DNA of 64,000 nucleotides, taken from a bacterium D16-50. GTDB lineage: Bacteria > Bacillota > Clostridia > Lachnospirales > Lachnospiraceae. The notes below the pieces were generated by a model that saw nothing but the letters and a program-made list of their open reading frames with translations, did not search any database and had not been told where the DNA came from. The translations under genes were made by a program, and so were the position numbers. Shown here one piece after another: positions 26,544-34,895 of the stretch. Every line of letters begins with the position of its first letter. Positions within the stretch are counted from its first letter, which is position 1. The stretch covers positions 62,001-126,000 of the forward strand of contig RAZA01000011.1 in assembly GCA_003612485.1 (NCBI GenBank). The letters are read 5' to 3'.

Positions 26544-27386
26544 ATGAACATCGCATTCACCACCTGCGTGCGGCTGGGCAGGAGCTGCATAGAAGCGATC
26601 TACGACCTGGGGGGCAGGCTGGAGCTCATGGTCACGCTGAGGGACGACCTCGCCAGAGGGAAGTCGGGGCGGGCCTATCTGGACGACCTGGCCCGGGAGC
26701 ACGGCGTGCCCCTGCTGAAGGTGGGCCACATCAACGACCCGGAGGTGCCGGAGGCGCTGGCCCGCCACCACATCGACTGGCTGTTCATCATAGGCTGGTC
26801 CCAGATAGCCGGGGAGGCGGTCCTGGAGGCCCCCGCCCGGGGGTGCATCGGCATGCACCCCACGCTGCTCCCCGAGGGCAGGGGGCGGGCGTCGGTCCCC
26901 TGGGCCATCCTGAAGGGGCTGGACAGGACCGGCGTGACCATGTTCCGGCTGGACTCCGGGGTGGACACGGGGGACATCATCGCCCAGGGGGAGATCCCCA
27001 TGGACCCCCGGACCGTGACGGCGACGGAGCTGTACGCCCGGGTGGAGGAGATGCACGTCCGGCTGGTCCGGGAGAACTGGGGGGCCATCGTGGGCGGCTC
27101 CGTGCGCCTGGTGAGGCAGGACGGGACGCGGGCTACGGTGTGGCCGGGGAGGCGGCCGGAGGACGGGGAGCTGCTCCCGTCCATGACCATGGAGGAGGCG
27201 GACCGGATGGTGCGGGCGGTGACGCGCCCGTACCCGGGGGCCTTCTACCTCCAGGGGGGCAGGAAGGTCACGGTATGGCGCGCGGCGGTGTCCAGAGACC
27301 ATGCGGAGGGGGCCCTGCGGCTGGCCGACGGCTTCCTGGTCCCTCTGGAATACGAGGCCCGGGACACGGGGGGTGCCGGGGCATGA
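26544..27386 (+). CDS. Sugar N-formyltransferase-like protein
   Basis: 280 residues from ATG 26544 with AAGGAGGG upstream. Formyltransferase fold: GCIGMHPTLLPEGRGRASVPWA carries the conserved His and the HPxLLP loop, and RLDSGVDTGDIIAQ carries the catalytic Asp. In methionyl-tRNA formyltransferase the loop begins Asn-x-His; here the Asn position is Gly (IGMH). A C-terminal domain follows (PYPGAFYLQGGRKVTVWRA), as in sugar formyltransferases and ArnA. It would use N10-formyl-tetrahydrofolate on an amino sugar. Position after the deacetylase supports sugar over tRNA. Its stop overlaps the next start (ATGA). Confidence 0.8.
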   Translation: MNIAFTTCVRLGRSCIEAIYDLGGRLELMVTLRDDLARGKSGRAYLDDLAREHGVPLLKVGHINDPEVPEALARHHIDWLFIIGWSQIAGEAVLEAPARGCIGMHPTLLPEGRGRASVPWAILKGLDRTGVTMFRLDSGVDTGDIIAQGEIPMDPRTVTATELYARVEEMHVRLVRENWGAIVGGSVRLVRQDGTRATVWPGRRPEDGELLPSMTMEEADRMVRAVTRPYPGAFYLQGGRKVTVWRAAVSRDHAEGALRLADGFLVPLEYEARDTGGAGA

Positions 27387-28033
27387 GCGGCAGGGGCATC
27401 CAGCCGGCAGCCAAGAGGCTCTTCGACGTCGCCGCATCCCTGCTGCTGCTGGCGCTGTGCCTCCCCCTGCTTCTGGCGGCGGCCGCGCTGGTGAAGCTGA
27501 CGTCCCCCGGACCCGTGCTCTTCCAGCAGGAGCGCCCCGGCCTCGGCGGCAGGGTGTTCCGCATCTACAAGCTCCGGACCATGAGGACCGGCTCCGAGAG
27601 GATGGTGAAGGGGCAGGAGGTGGGCCGGGATGACCCGAGGGTCACTCCAGCAGGGCGTCTCCTGCGCAGGACCAAGGTGGACGAGCTACCCCAGCTGCTC
27701 AACGTCCTGAAGGGGGACATGAGCCTGGTGGGGCCCAGGCCGGAGCGGCTGGCCTCGCTGGAGGACTACGACGCAGAGACCGCCCGCCGGCTGGACATGC
27801 TGCCGGGCATGACCGGGCTGGCCCAGGTCAGCGGGAACATCTGCCTGCCCCTGGAGGAGCGGTACAGGCTGGACGTCTACTACGTGGACCACTTCAGCCT
27901 CAGTCTGGACATAAGGATCCTACTGCGGACCGTGGGCGTGGTGCTGCTGGGGGAGGGCAGGTACGCAGGGCGACCTTTGGTGCATACCGGCGAAGGAGCC
28001 GGCCAGAGCGGTGCCCGCCACCCGGGCCCGTAA
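27383..28033 (+). CDS. Initiating sugar transferase (monotopic phosphoglycosyl transferase)
   Basis: 216 residues starting at ATG 27383 inside the ATGA overlap. The N-terminal reentrant helix follows AAKRLFDVAASLLLL. The signature KVDELPQLLNVLKGDMSLVGPRPE holds the catalytic Asp-Glu pair, and the end has MTGLAQVSG and RYRLDVYYVDHFSLSLDI. It loads a sugar phosphate on undecaprenyl phosphate, so the island can start its own glycan or initiate for module C, which has no such gene. Unlike the module A enzyme it is standalone, of the short PglC type. The reading frame is also open far upstream, but only because GC-rich DNA lacks stops. Confidence 0.9.
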   Translation: MSGRGIQPAAKRLFDVAASLLLLALCLPLLLAAAALVKLTSPGPVLFQQERPGLGGRVFRIYKLRTMRTGSERMVKGQEVGRDDPRVTPAGRLLRRTKVDELPQLLNVLKGDMSLVGPRPERLASLEDYDAETARRLDMLPGMTGLAQVSGNICLPLEERYRLDVYYVDHFSLSLDIRILLRTVGVVLLGEGRYAGRPLVHTGEGAGQSGARHPGP

Positions 28034-28066
28034 GCGAACTTACAACGTGCATAGGGAGGCAATGAC

Positions 28067-28957
28067 ATGAAGAGAGTTCTGATCACCGGGGCAGGCAGCT
28101 ACATCGGGACCTCCTTCGGGAGATGGGCCGCGGAGAGGTGTCCCGGCATCTCCACCGAGACTCTGGACATGAGGGGCGAGGCATGGAGGCAAACGGACTT
28201 CCGTGGATATGACTCGGTCTTCCATGTGGCAGGCATCGCCCATGCCGATGTGGGGAAGGCCTCCCGGGAGGATAGGCGCCTCTACTATCGGGTCAACACA
28301 GACCTGGCCATAGAGTGCGCCTCGAAGGCAAAGGCGGAAGGCGTGGGGCAGTTCATCTTCATGAGCAGCATTATCGTGTACGGCGAGAGCGCCGGGATCG
28401 GCAGACGGAAGGTGATCACAGAGGACACCCCCCTCTCCCCGGCAAATTTCTACGGGGACAGCAAGGCGAGGGCGGAGGAAGGGCTCCGGGGGCTGCGCAG
28501 CGACAGCTTCAGGGTCGTTGTCCTCCGCCCGCCCATGATCTACGGCCCCGGCTCGAAGGGGAACTACCCGATCTTGTCCATGCTGGCCCGGAAGCTCCCT
28601 GCCTTCCCCGACATACGCAACGAGCGGAGCATGTTGTACGTGGGGAACCTATGCAGGTTCGTCAGCCTAATGATCCTGAACAGCGAGGACGGTGTCTTCT
28701 TCCCTCAGAACGCGGAATACGTGGAGACCAGCCGGATGGTGCGGGCCATAGCCGGGGCCCACGGCAGGAGGATCCTCCTCACCCGGGCCCTCAACCTGCC
28801 CATGAAGGCGCTGGGGAGGCTGGGGGGGAAGGCCGGGGGGATGGTGGACAAGGCCTTCGGGAGCATCGTGTACGAGAAGGGCATGAGCGCATATAGGGAG
28901 GACTATCAGGAGTATGGCTTCGAGGAGTCCGTGCGGCTGACCGAGGGAGGGGCATAG
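28067..28957 (+). CDS. NAD-dependent epimerase/dehydratase (SDR)
   Basis: 296 residues; AGGGAGG lies about 7 bases before ATG 28067. Extended SDR: VLITGAGSYIGTSF binds NAD, FMSSIIVYGES carries the active-site serine region, and NFYGDSKARAE carries the Tyr-x3-Lys pair. Closest in pattern to UDP-glucose/UDP-GlcNAc 4-epimerase-like or 4-reductase enzymes that sit beside WbuB-like transferases. It would modify the sugar used by the adjoining transferase. Substrate not defined. GC-rich like the rest of the island. Confidence 0.82.
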   Translation: MKRVLITGAGSYIGTSFGRWAAERCPGISTETLDMRGEAWRQTDFRGYDSVFHVAGIAHADVGKASREDRRLYYRVNTDLAIECASKAKAEGVGQFIFMSSIIVYGESAGIGRRKVITEDTPLSPANFYGDSKARAEEGLRGLRSDSFRVVVLRPPMIYGPGSKGNYPILSMLARKLPAFPDIRNERSMLYVGNLCRFVSLMILNSEDGVFFPQNAEYVETSRMVRAIAGAHGRRILLTRALNLPMKALGRLGGKAGGMVDKAFGSIVYEKGMSAYREDYQEYGFEESVRLTEGGA

Positions 28958-28958
28958 G

Positions 28959-30179
28959 ATGGAACAGCACATACTGGTGGTCTCCCAGTACTTCCACCCC
29001 GAGGAGTTCCGCATCAACGACATCTGCAGGGAGTGGGTACAGAGGGGGCATAGGGTCACGGTGGTGACGGGGATCCCCAATTACCCTCAGGGCCGTTTCT
29101 ACAAGGGGTACGGCCTATTCCGGGGACGGCGGGAGGAATACGGCGGCGTCAATGTCATGAGGCTGCCCATCGTCCCCAGAGGCAGGGGGGCAGCGATGCT
29201 GGCGCTGAACTACCTGTCGTTCGTGGCCTCAGGCTTCCTCTGGAAATCCTTCACCGGGCTAAAGGCGGACAAGGTCTTCATCTTCGAGGTCTCCCCTCTG
29301 ACACAAGCCCTGGTGGGGGTCTGGTACGCAAAGAGGCGGGGGGTGCCCTGCGCCATATACGTGCAGGACCTATGGCCGGAGAATCTGAAGGCAGTGGGGG
29401 GGATCCACAATAGGCACATCCTCGGCGCGGTGGACAAGATGGCGGACTACATCTATAGGAACTGCAGCAGGATCCTCGCCACCTCCCCCAGCTTTGTCAG
29501 TAGGCTCGAGGAGCGCCGCAGCGCGTGGGAGGCCGGCAGGAGCAAGGTGGCCTACTGGCCCCAGTACGCAGAGGGCTTCTACCGGCCTGCGGAGAGGATG
29601 CCCCTGCCCGACATGCCATGCAGCGGGCGGTTCAGGGTCGCCTTCACCGGGAACATCGGGTACTCTCAGGGGCTGGACATCCTGCCCAGAGCCGCGGCCC
29701 TGCTCAGGCAGGCGGGAGTCCCATGCGAGTTTGTGGTCATAGGGGATGGACGGTATAGGGAGGGGCTGCTGGGGGAGATCGAAAACCGCGGCGTCGGGGA
29801 GATGTTCCGCCTGCCGGGGCGGAAACGGCCGGAGGAGATACCCGGCTATCTGGCCTGGTGCGACGCGGCATTCATATCCTTCGCGGAGAGCCCCCTCTTC
29901 GGCATGACGATTCCCGCGAAGCTGCAGTCCTACATGGCCTGCGGCATGCCCATTCTGGCGGCGGCCACCGGGGAGACCCGGCGCATCGTCCGGGAGGCAC
30001 GGTGCGGGGCGTGCTGCGACGTAGGGGACGGGCAGGCGCTGGCCGGGATCATCACGGAGATGGCCCATGCGGATCCGGAGCGGCTGTCCGACATGTCCCG
30101 GAACGCGCTGGGCTACTGCAGGGAGCACTTCGGGAAGGACATGCTGATGGCACGGATGGAAGAGATGCTGGCGGAATGA
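28959..30179 (+). CDS. Glycosyltransferase family 4, WbuB-like
   Basis: 406 residues, starting 1 base after the previous stop. The N-terminus ILVVSQYFHPEEFRINDIC and VVTGIPNYPQGRFYKGYG closely match the module A protein at 7604-8935. The donor domain has FTGNIGYSQGLDILPRAA and KLQSYMACGMPILAAATGE. WbuB-type enzymes add the second sugar, often an N-acetyl-fucosamine-type residue, onto the initiating sugar, in line with the preceding transferase and epimerase. It lacks the N-terminal membrane anchor of its paralogue. It is the last gene of the GC-rich island. Confidence 0.87.
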   Translation: MEQHILVVSQYFHPEEFRINDICREWVQRGHRVTVVTGIPNYPQGRFYKGYGLFRGRREEYGGVNVMRLPIVPRGRGAAMLALNYLSFVASGFLWKSFTGLKADKVFIFEVSPLTQALVGVWYAKRRGVPCAIYVQDLWPENLKAVGGIHNRHILGAVDKMADYIYRNCSRILATSPSFVSRLEERRSAWEAGRSKVAYWPQYAEGFYRPAERMPLPDMPCSGRFRVAFTGNIGYSQGLDILPRAAALLRQAGVPCEFVVIGDGRYREGLLGEIENRGVGEMFRLPGRKRPEEIPGYLAWCDAAFISFAESPLFGMTIPAKLQSYMACGMPILAAATGETRRIVREARCGACCDVGDGQALAGIITEMAHADPERLSDMSRNALGYCREHFGKDMLMARMEEMLAE

Positions 30180-30520
30180 GCCCGGCTGACCCAAAGGCCG
30201 GTGCCCTGCCGCCGCAGACAAGACGGGAGGGTTTGGGATAGTCAGGAAGATACGAGTCTCAAGAGACCGGGCATACCGGATATGCACCAGCTGTATGATG
30301 GACACTTCGGACTCATACGACTTGCTGTTACGCATATGACATGCGGATCTTTTTTTGGCCTTCCGCTTCATTATCCCCAACTTCCCTCCTACTGTCTTAC
30401 ATGGATGCCTGATTACCCGTACTGGCCGTAGTTGATGAAAGCGCCGATGTGGGAGAAACGGTGAGTTAGAGAGGGTTCGGCTGGGAGTGTAAAAGCAATG
30501 ATGGGGCTAATGTGGCCAGA

Positions 30521-30646
30521 ATGCCGGAACACATCAGAAACAGTATCGGCTTAGAGGCCATGGAAAGGGTAAGAAGGATCTATCCGGAGAACTGCTATAG
30601 GATTGAGGCTGCTTTTATTGTGACCATGTCACATTTTGCTCAATAG
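30521..30646 (+). CDS. Possible short ORF or gene fragment (41 aa)
   Basis: ATG 30521 to TAG 30644-30646; the frame is open from 30470. The translation is protein-like (EAMERVRRIYPENCYRIEAAF) and ends shortly after. It could be the end of a broken gene left at the island edge. The inverted repeat at 30619-30633 lies inside its tail. No family recognised. Confidence 0.22.
   Translation: MPEHIRNSIGLEAMERVRRIYPENCYRIEAAFIVTMSHFAQ
30619..30633. promoter_or_regulatory. Inverted repeat, possible operator of module C
   Basis: TGTGAC-CAT-GTCACA, perfect 6-base arms, 46 bases before the first gene of module C. It resembles CRP/FNR-type half sites (TGTGA and TCACA) but with a 5-base instead of 6-base centre. 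Operator role is inferred from symmetry and place only. Confidence 0.35.
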
Positions 30647-30678
30647 AGTGTGAACCAGAGTCGGGAAACGAGGCTTAA

Positions 30679-31791
30679 ATGAAAGTTTTACTGATTAACG
30701 AAGCGTGTGGATTTGGCAGTACCGGAAAGATTTGCACTGATATCGCAAAAGAATTAAGAGGTATAGGGCATGACGTTAAAGTAGCTTATGGCAGATTTTC
30801 TTATACAGCGAAAACAAATGAAAATGATTATATAAGAATTGGTAATAGCAGAACAGTTTTTCTTCACGCATTAATAACAAGATTATATGATGCTCATGGC
30901 TATGGAAGTAAAAGCGCAACAAAAAAATTTTTAGAGTGGGCCGATAGCTTTGAACCGGATATGATATGGCTTCATAACCTCCATGGCTATTATATAAACC
31001 TTGAGCTACTTTTCCGGTGGATAAAAATGCGACCGAAGCTCAAAATTCAGTGGACATTACATGATTGCTGGGCATTCACGGGACATTGTGCATATTTTAC
31101 GATGGCAAAGTGCGATAAATGGAAGGGCAGATGTGGAAAGTGTCCTAATAAAAGGGACTATCCTGCAAGTTGGTGGATAGATCGATCCGAAAAAAATTAT
31201 CGTCAAAAAAAAGAGCTATTTTGCGGAATACCCAATATGCTGATCATCACGCCGTCAGAGTGGTTGGCAAGCTTAGTGAGACAGAGCTTTTTGGCAGAAT
31301 ACCCCATAGAAGTCAGGTACAATACGGTTGATGAAAATATTTTTAAGCCTACCAAGAGTGATTTCAGGAAAAAGTATGGTTTGAATGGCAAAAAAATCAT
31401 CCTAGGTGTCGCAAATATATGGGATAAAAGAAAAGGACTTGACGACTTCATTAAACTCTCAAAAATGCTTGATGAAAAGTATGCCATTGTTTTGATAGGG
31501 CTTTCTCCGAAACAAATGAAGAAAATTCCAAGTACAATTATTGGAATCCACAGAGTTGCAGACGCAAGAGAATTGGCGGCAATTTATTCAACTTCCGATG
31601 TATACGTAAATGCAAGCAAAGAAGAAACTTTTGGCATGACAACACTAGAAGCTATCAAATGCGGAGCAAAAACAATCGTCTATGACTCTACAGCGGGTGC
31701 GGAACTGGCAAATAAATATGACGGAATTGCTGTCCCGGAAGGTGTGGAGAATCTTTATCAAGCCATTATAGAGCTGAACCGACAGTGCTAA
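30679..31791 (+). CDS. Glycosyltransferase family 4 (WcaC-like)
   Basis: 370 residues. The N-terminus KVLLINEACGFGSTGKICTD has the glycine-rich acceptor-domain loop. WTLHDCWAFTGHCAYFTMAKC and the cysteine-rich RCGKCPNKRDYP are characteristic of colanic-acid WcaC-like transferases. The donor site is NASKEETFGMTTLEAIKCG (E-x7-E). Cytoplasmic, adds a sugar to a lipid-linked acceptor. It is the first gene of module C, whose DNA is clearly more AT-rich than island B. The exact donor is unknown. Confidence 0.85.
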   Translation: MKVLLINEACGFGSTGKICTDIAKELRGIGHDVKVAYGRFSYTAKTNENDYIRIGNSRTVFLHALITRLYDAHGYGSKSATKKFLEWADSFEPDMIWLHNLHGYYINLELLFRWIKMRPKLKIQWTLHDCWAFTGHCAYFTMAKCDKWKGRCGKCPNKRDYPASWWIDRSEKNYRQKKELFCGIPNMLIITPSEWLASLVRQSFLAEYPIEVRYNTVDENIFKPTKSDFRKKYGLNGKKIILGVANIWDKRKGLDDFIKLSKMLDEKYAIVLIGLSPKQMKKIPSTIIGIHRVADARELAAIYSTSDVYVNASKEETFGMTTLEAIKCGAKTIVYDSTAGAELANKYDGIAVPEGVENLYQAIIELNRQC

Positions 31792-31830
31792 AGCTTAGTC
31801 ATAAAAGCAGATTGAGGTATTGATAAAACT

Positions 31831-32928
31831 ATGAAAAAATTGCTTATGTTTGTGTATAACGATCTTAATACAGATGCCAGAGTACAGCGTGCAGCGACGG
31901 CTTTGAGTGATTATGCAGAAATCGAAGTGCTGTCTATAGGAAAGCCTTTTAACGCAAAGTCATATAAAAATCACGTTTTGAATGCAAAATGCAAAAATCA
32001 CATGTTGCGCTATTTTGAAATTGTCTGGAAGGTTCTGGTATACGCAAGGAAAGCACAAGGACATGTGTTTTATGGACACGACTTTTATTCAGCTCTTCCG
32101 CTTTTGATAATAAAAATATTTATGCCTTCTTATAAAACGGTGTATGATGCCCATGAATTATATTTGCCGGAAAAAAATTTGCCTTTTGGTCTGAGAAATT
32201 ACTTTTTTCACATATGGGAAAAAATGATTATAAAAAAAGTAACCGTATTGATTGCTGCCCAGACAGAGCGGGCCAATATTATGAAAACGTTTTATCATTT
32301 GAAACAAGCGCCTATCGTGGTGCGAAATATATCCAAACTTCCCGATGCGGATAAAGTCTCGAATCCAGAGATCGAAAGGGTTTGTGAAGAGTTTTTTAAA
32401 AAACCCGGCATCACAGTTGGATACGCAGGAGTAATTGATCTTAGCCGAGGCCTAGAAGAATTACTGAAGGCTGTTGACTCTTTAAAAGGAACTCATAAGG
32501 TGTTTCTTGTGGGAAATGGTGCTGACAGTCAGATCTTAAGGGAAAAAGCTGCAGAGTATAATAGGACAGATATTTTACAGATAGATGCATTACCTTATGA
32601 TCAGTTGTCGGCTGTTATGAAAAGGTGTGACATTGGTTTTGTGTACTATCCGACAGACACCCTAAACAATAAGTATTGTGCCTCAAACAAAATATATGAA
32701 TATGCAAGCATAGGCATTCCCATGGCTTCCAATGACAACCCGACAGTAAAGGGAATATTGGAAAAGTGGGAAATAGGAGCTTCCGGAAATGATTTAGCTG
32801 AAGTTATACAGAAGGTATCAGGCAACTTGGATATCTACAAAAACAATATCCTTACATTTAATCTAAATTACACTTGGGAAAGAGAGCAGGCTGTTTTGAT
32901 TCAAGGCTTAAAGAGCATATTGCTTTAA
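31831..32928 (+). CDS. Glycosyltransferase family 4
   Basis: 365 residues; ATG 31831 follows GAGGT. GT-B fold: MFVYNDLNTDARVQRAATALSD at the N-terminus, KTVYDAHELYLPEKN mid-domain, and TVGYAGVIDLSRGLEELLKA at the start of the donor domain. The end has CASNKIYEYASIGIPMASND where nucleotide-sugar-binding residues are expected. It belongs to the module C repeat-unit assembly. Donor and linkage not predictable. Confidence 0.8.
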   Translation: MKKLLMFVYNDLNTDARVQRAATALSDYAEIEVLSIGKPFNAKSYKNHVLNAKCKNHMLRYFEIVWKVLVYARKAQGHVFYGHDFYSALPLLIIKIFMPSYKTVYDAHELYLPEKNLPFGLRNYFFHIWEKMIIKKVTVLIAAQTERANIMKTFYHLKQAPIVVRNISKLPDADKVSNPEIERVCEEFFKKPGITVGYAGVIDLSRGLEELLKAVDSLKGTHKVFLVGNGADSQILREKAAEYNRTDILQIDALPYDQLSAVMKRCDIGFVYYPTDTLNNKYCASNKIYEYASIGIPMASNDNPTVKGILEKWEIGASGNDLAEVIQKVSGNLDIYKNNILTFNLNYTWEREQAVLIQGLKSILL

Positions 32929-32939
32929 GGGGCAATGGG

Positions 32940-34883
32940 ATGCATATACAAATTAAAAACTGGGACTTTATAATCTCCAGAATAACAGTAAAGTTATACA
33001 TTAAAAAAATTTGGGAACATATGGGCGGATCTCCCATGCCGATACCCAAAAACAAAATAGCGTATAAGGATCTTCGTTCACTGATTGATATTCAAGACGT
33101 GGATACTTCATCAATATGTGAAAATGAAACAAAGCATCTCGTTAAGATGTATCTGGAACATCGATTCGACTTATTGGGAAGCGGCTGGAAATGCGTAAAT
33201 ATTATAAAGAGACCTCAGACAAGTGCATATAACGAAATAGATTGGCATCGAGACTTTATTTCCGGATATGTGTGGAAAATCCCCTTGAATAGGGCAGAAA
33301 TTCCACAGGGCGCAGACATAAAGACCGTGTGGGAATTGTCCAGAATGCAGCATTTGCTCCAGTTAAGTACATTTGCCATAAAATATAAGGAGCTAAGAAA
33401 GCAGGCGATACATGAATATAAGAATATTGTGGAAGATTTCATTGCTCACAATGTATTCCCGTTAGGAATTAATTGGACATCTGCCATGGATGTTGCTATC
33501 CGCAGTGTAAATATGCTGCTCGCATATGATATATTCTGCCAGCTTGACGAGTTTGGCATATTGGGAGAAGCCTTCAAGAACAAGTTAGTGAAAAGCCTTC
33601 AAGAACATGAAGCATTCATTTTAAGAAATCTGGAATGCGATTTGCTTCATGGCAGGAACAATAATCATTATCTTTCTAATCTGCTTGGGCTATTAGTTAT
33701 TGAAGCATATTTGGATATAGATCAAAAGGTATGGGCCTTTGCTGTTGAAGAAATATCCAGAGAAATGAAAAAACAATATTACAAAGACGGAAGCAACTTT
33801 GAGGGATCTACTTCTTACCATAGATTAAGCACAGAAATACTTGTGTTGGCGGCAGCATTTATAGGGAGGATGGAAGGGAATATTCCAAAAGACATGCTTG
33901 ACACCCTAAATAAAGCAAGCCATTTTACACATTCTGTAACAAAGCTGAACGGCAGAATTGCACAAATTGGGGACAATGACAGCGGACATATCATCAAGCT
34001 CTCTCCTGCCGGAGTTTTTTTGTCAGGAAAGGATGCCGCAGAAAAATATGTGAATCTAAAAGATCTTCAAGATGAAGAGTATTTTGATGAGGATATCTTG
34101 GATCATGGAGCATTACTGGCAGAGATAGGCGGTTTGATTGATAACAGAATTATCGCAAAGGAAAAGATAAAATATCCTTTGGAGAGTTCCTTTGTAAAGG
34201 CCATCTCGAAATCAGAAGAAATGCATTATGAAGGTATTACTGATTCTGAGAGAGAGATTGGGTATCAAAACAATAAAATATTGGAGGAATTTGAGCATCA
34301 AGTTTCTACGGAAATCAGTCTTGTAAATATAAACGCCGGATTGGATACCAGCTCATGGAAAAGCTATCCCGACTTTGGGCTCTATTATTATAAAACCGAT
34401 TTATTTGATCTCTTTTTTAAACTAAAAGGATGTGCCAAAAAAGTAACGGGACATATACATGATGATATTCTGCATATTGAGCTGAATGTAAAGGGAGAAG
34501 ATATACTTGTAGATCCCGGCACCTATACTTATTCTGCAGACAAAACACAAAGGAATAATTTCAGATCTTGTCGTGCTCATATTGTGCCCTTTCACAAAGA
34601 GCCGGGCTGTATTTTTAAGAATCTGTTTCAAGTTGTCGAACTTATAGAATGCGAATTATTACAGCTTAGCAAAAACACAATTTCGGTTTTAATATCAAAT
34701 GGACAATTACTGCATTACCGCTCCATCAGGATCGAACCGGACAAGATTATTATTGTGGATAAAAGCAATCAACCATTTGTACCAAACTTCAAAAATTATC
34801 AATTCTTTTCAAATGGTTATGGAAAAATGATGAAAGCTGATGAAAGCAAATCTGTGTCAATAACCAGCAAAAAAATAAAGTAA
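32940..34883 (+). CDS. Heparinase II/III family protein
   Basis: 647 residues from ATG 32940 with AAGGGG upstream; no signal peptide seen, so probably cytoplasmic. An N-terminal alpha-toroid domain includes HGRNNNHYLSNLLGLL and DGSNFEGSTSYHRLSTEI. The C-terminal beta-sandwich has GHIHDDILHIELNVKGEDI then VDPGTYTYSADKTQRNN, the family signature. Relatives are polysaccharide lyases that cleave uronate linkages, but members inside glycan biosynthesis loci beside WecC and a bi-domain oxidoreductase (42951-45080 here) are common and lack a proven role. A uronic acid repeat made by this module is a possible substrate. The absence of a signal peptide argues against action on secreted polymer. Confidence 0.83.
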   Translation: MHIQIKNWDFIISRITVKLYIKKIWEHMGGSPMPIPKNKIAYKDLRSLIDIQDVDTSSICENETKHLVKMYLEHRFDLLGSGWKCVNIIKRPQTSAYNEIDWHRDFISGYVWKIPLNRAEIPQGADIKTVWELSRMQHLLQLSTFAIKYKELRKQAIHEYKNIVEDFIAHNVFPLGINWTSAMDVAIRSVNMLLAYDIFCQLDEFGILGEAFKNKLVKSLQEHEAFILRNLECDLLHGRNNNHYLSNLLGLLVIEAYLDIDQKVWAFAVEEISREMKKQYYKDGSNFEGSTSYHRLSTEILVLAAAFIGRMEGNIPKDMLDTLNKASHFTHSVTKLNGRIAQIGDNDSGHIIKLSPAGVFLSGKDAAEKYVNLKDLQDEEYFDEDILDHGALLAEIGGLIDNRIIAKEKIKYPLESSFVKAISKSEEMHYEGITDSEREIGYQNNKILEEFEHQVSTEISLVNINAGLDTSSWKSYPDFGLYYYKTDLFDLFFKLKGCAKKVTGHIHDDILHIELNVKGEDILVDPGTYTYSADKTQRNNFRSCRAHIVPFHKEPGCIFKNLFQVVELIECELLQLSKNTISVLISNGQLLHYRSIRIEPDKIIIVDKSNQPFVPNFKNYQFFSNGYGKMMKADESKSVSITSKKIK

Positions 34884-34895
34884 ACGAGGTACGTT

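Larger units (their letters stand above)
30180..30678. other. Gene-poor junction after island B
   Basis: About 500 bases in which composition falls from GC-rich to AT-rich. It contains a possible 41-residue ORF (30521-30646) and the inverted repeat at 30619-30633. No transposase, integrase or attachment site could be recognised, though this is one edge of the island. No clear terminator with a U-tract is seen after the glycosyltransferase. Confidence 0.5.

Noticed and set aside
26447-27382. Long N-terminal extension of the island B sugar transferase
   Set aside because: The extension is the wrong frame of the formyltransferase gene; the family-typical start is the ATG at 27383 in an ATGA overlap.
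25935-27437. 500-codon open frame on the minus strand
   Set aside because: It is antisense to the deacetylase, formyltransferase and start of the sugar transferase, is dominated by Pro, Arg and Gly, and exists because GC-rich DNA has few stop codons.
30182-30201. Terminator after island B (CCGGC/GCCGG hairpin)
   Set aside because: Only five base pairs and no U-tract.
29370-30380. 336-codon open frame on the minus strand
   Set aside because: It mirrors the GC-rich glycosyltransferase gene and has a low-complexity translation with no ribosome site.
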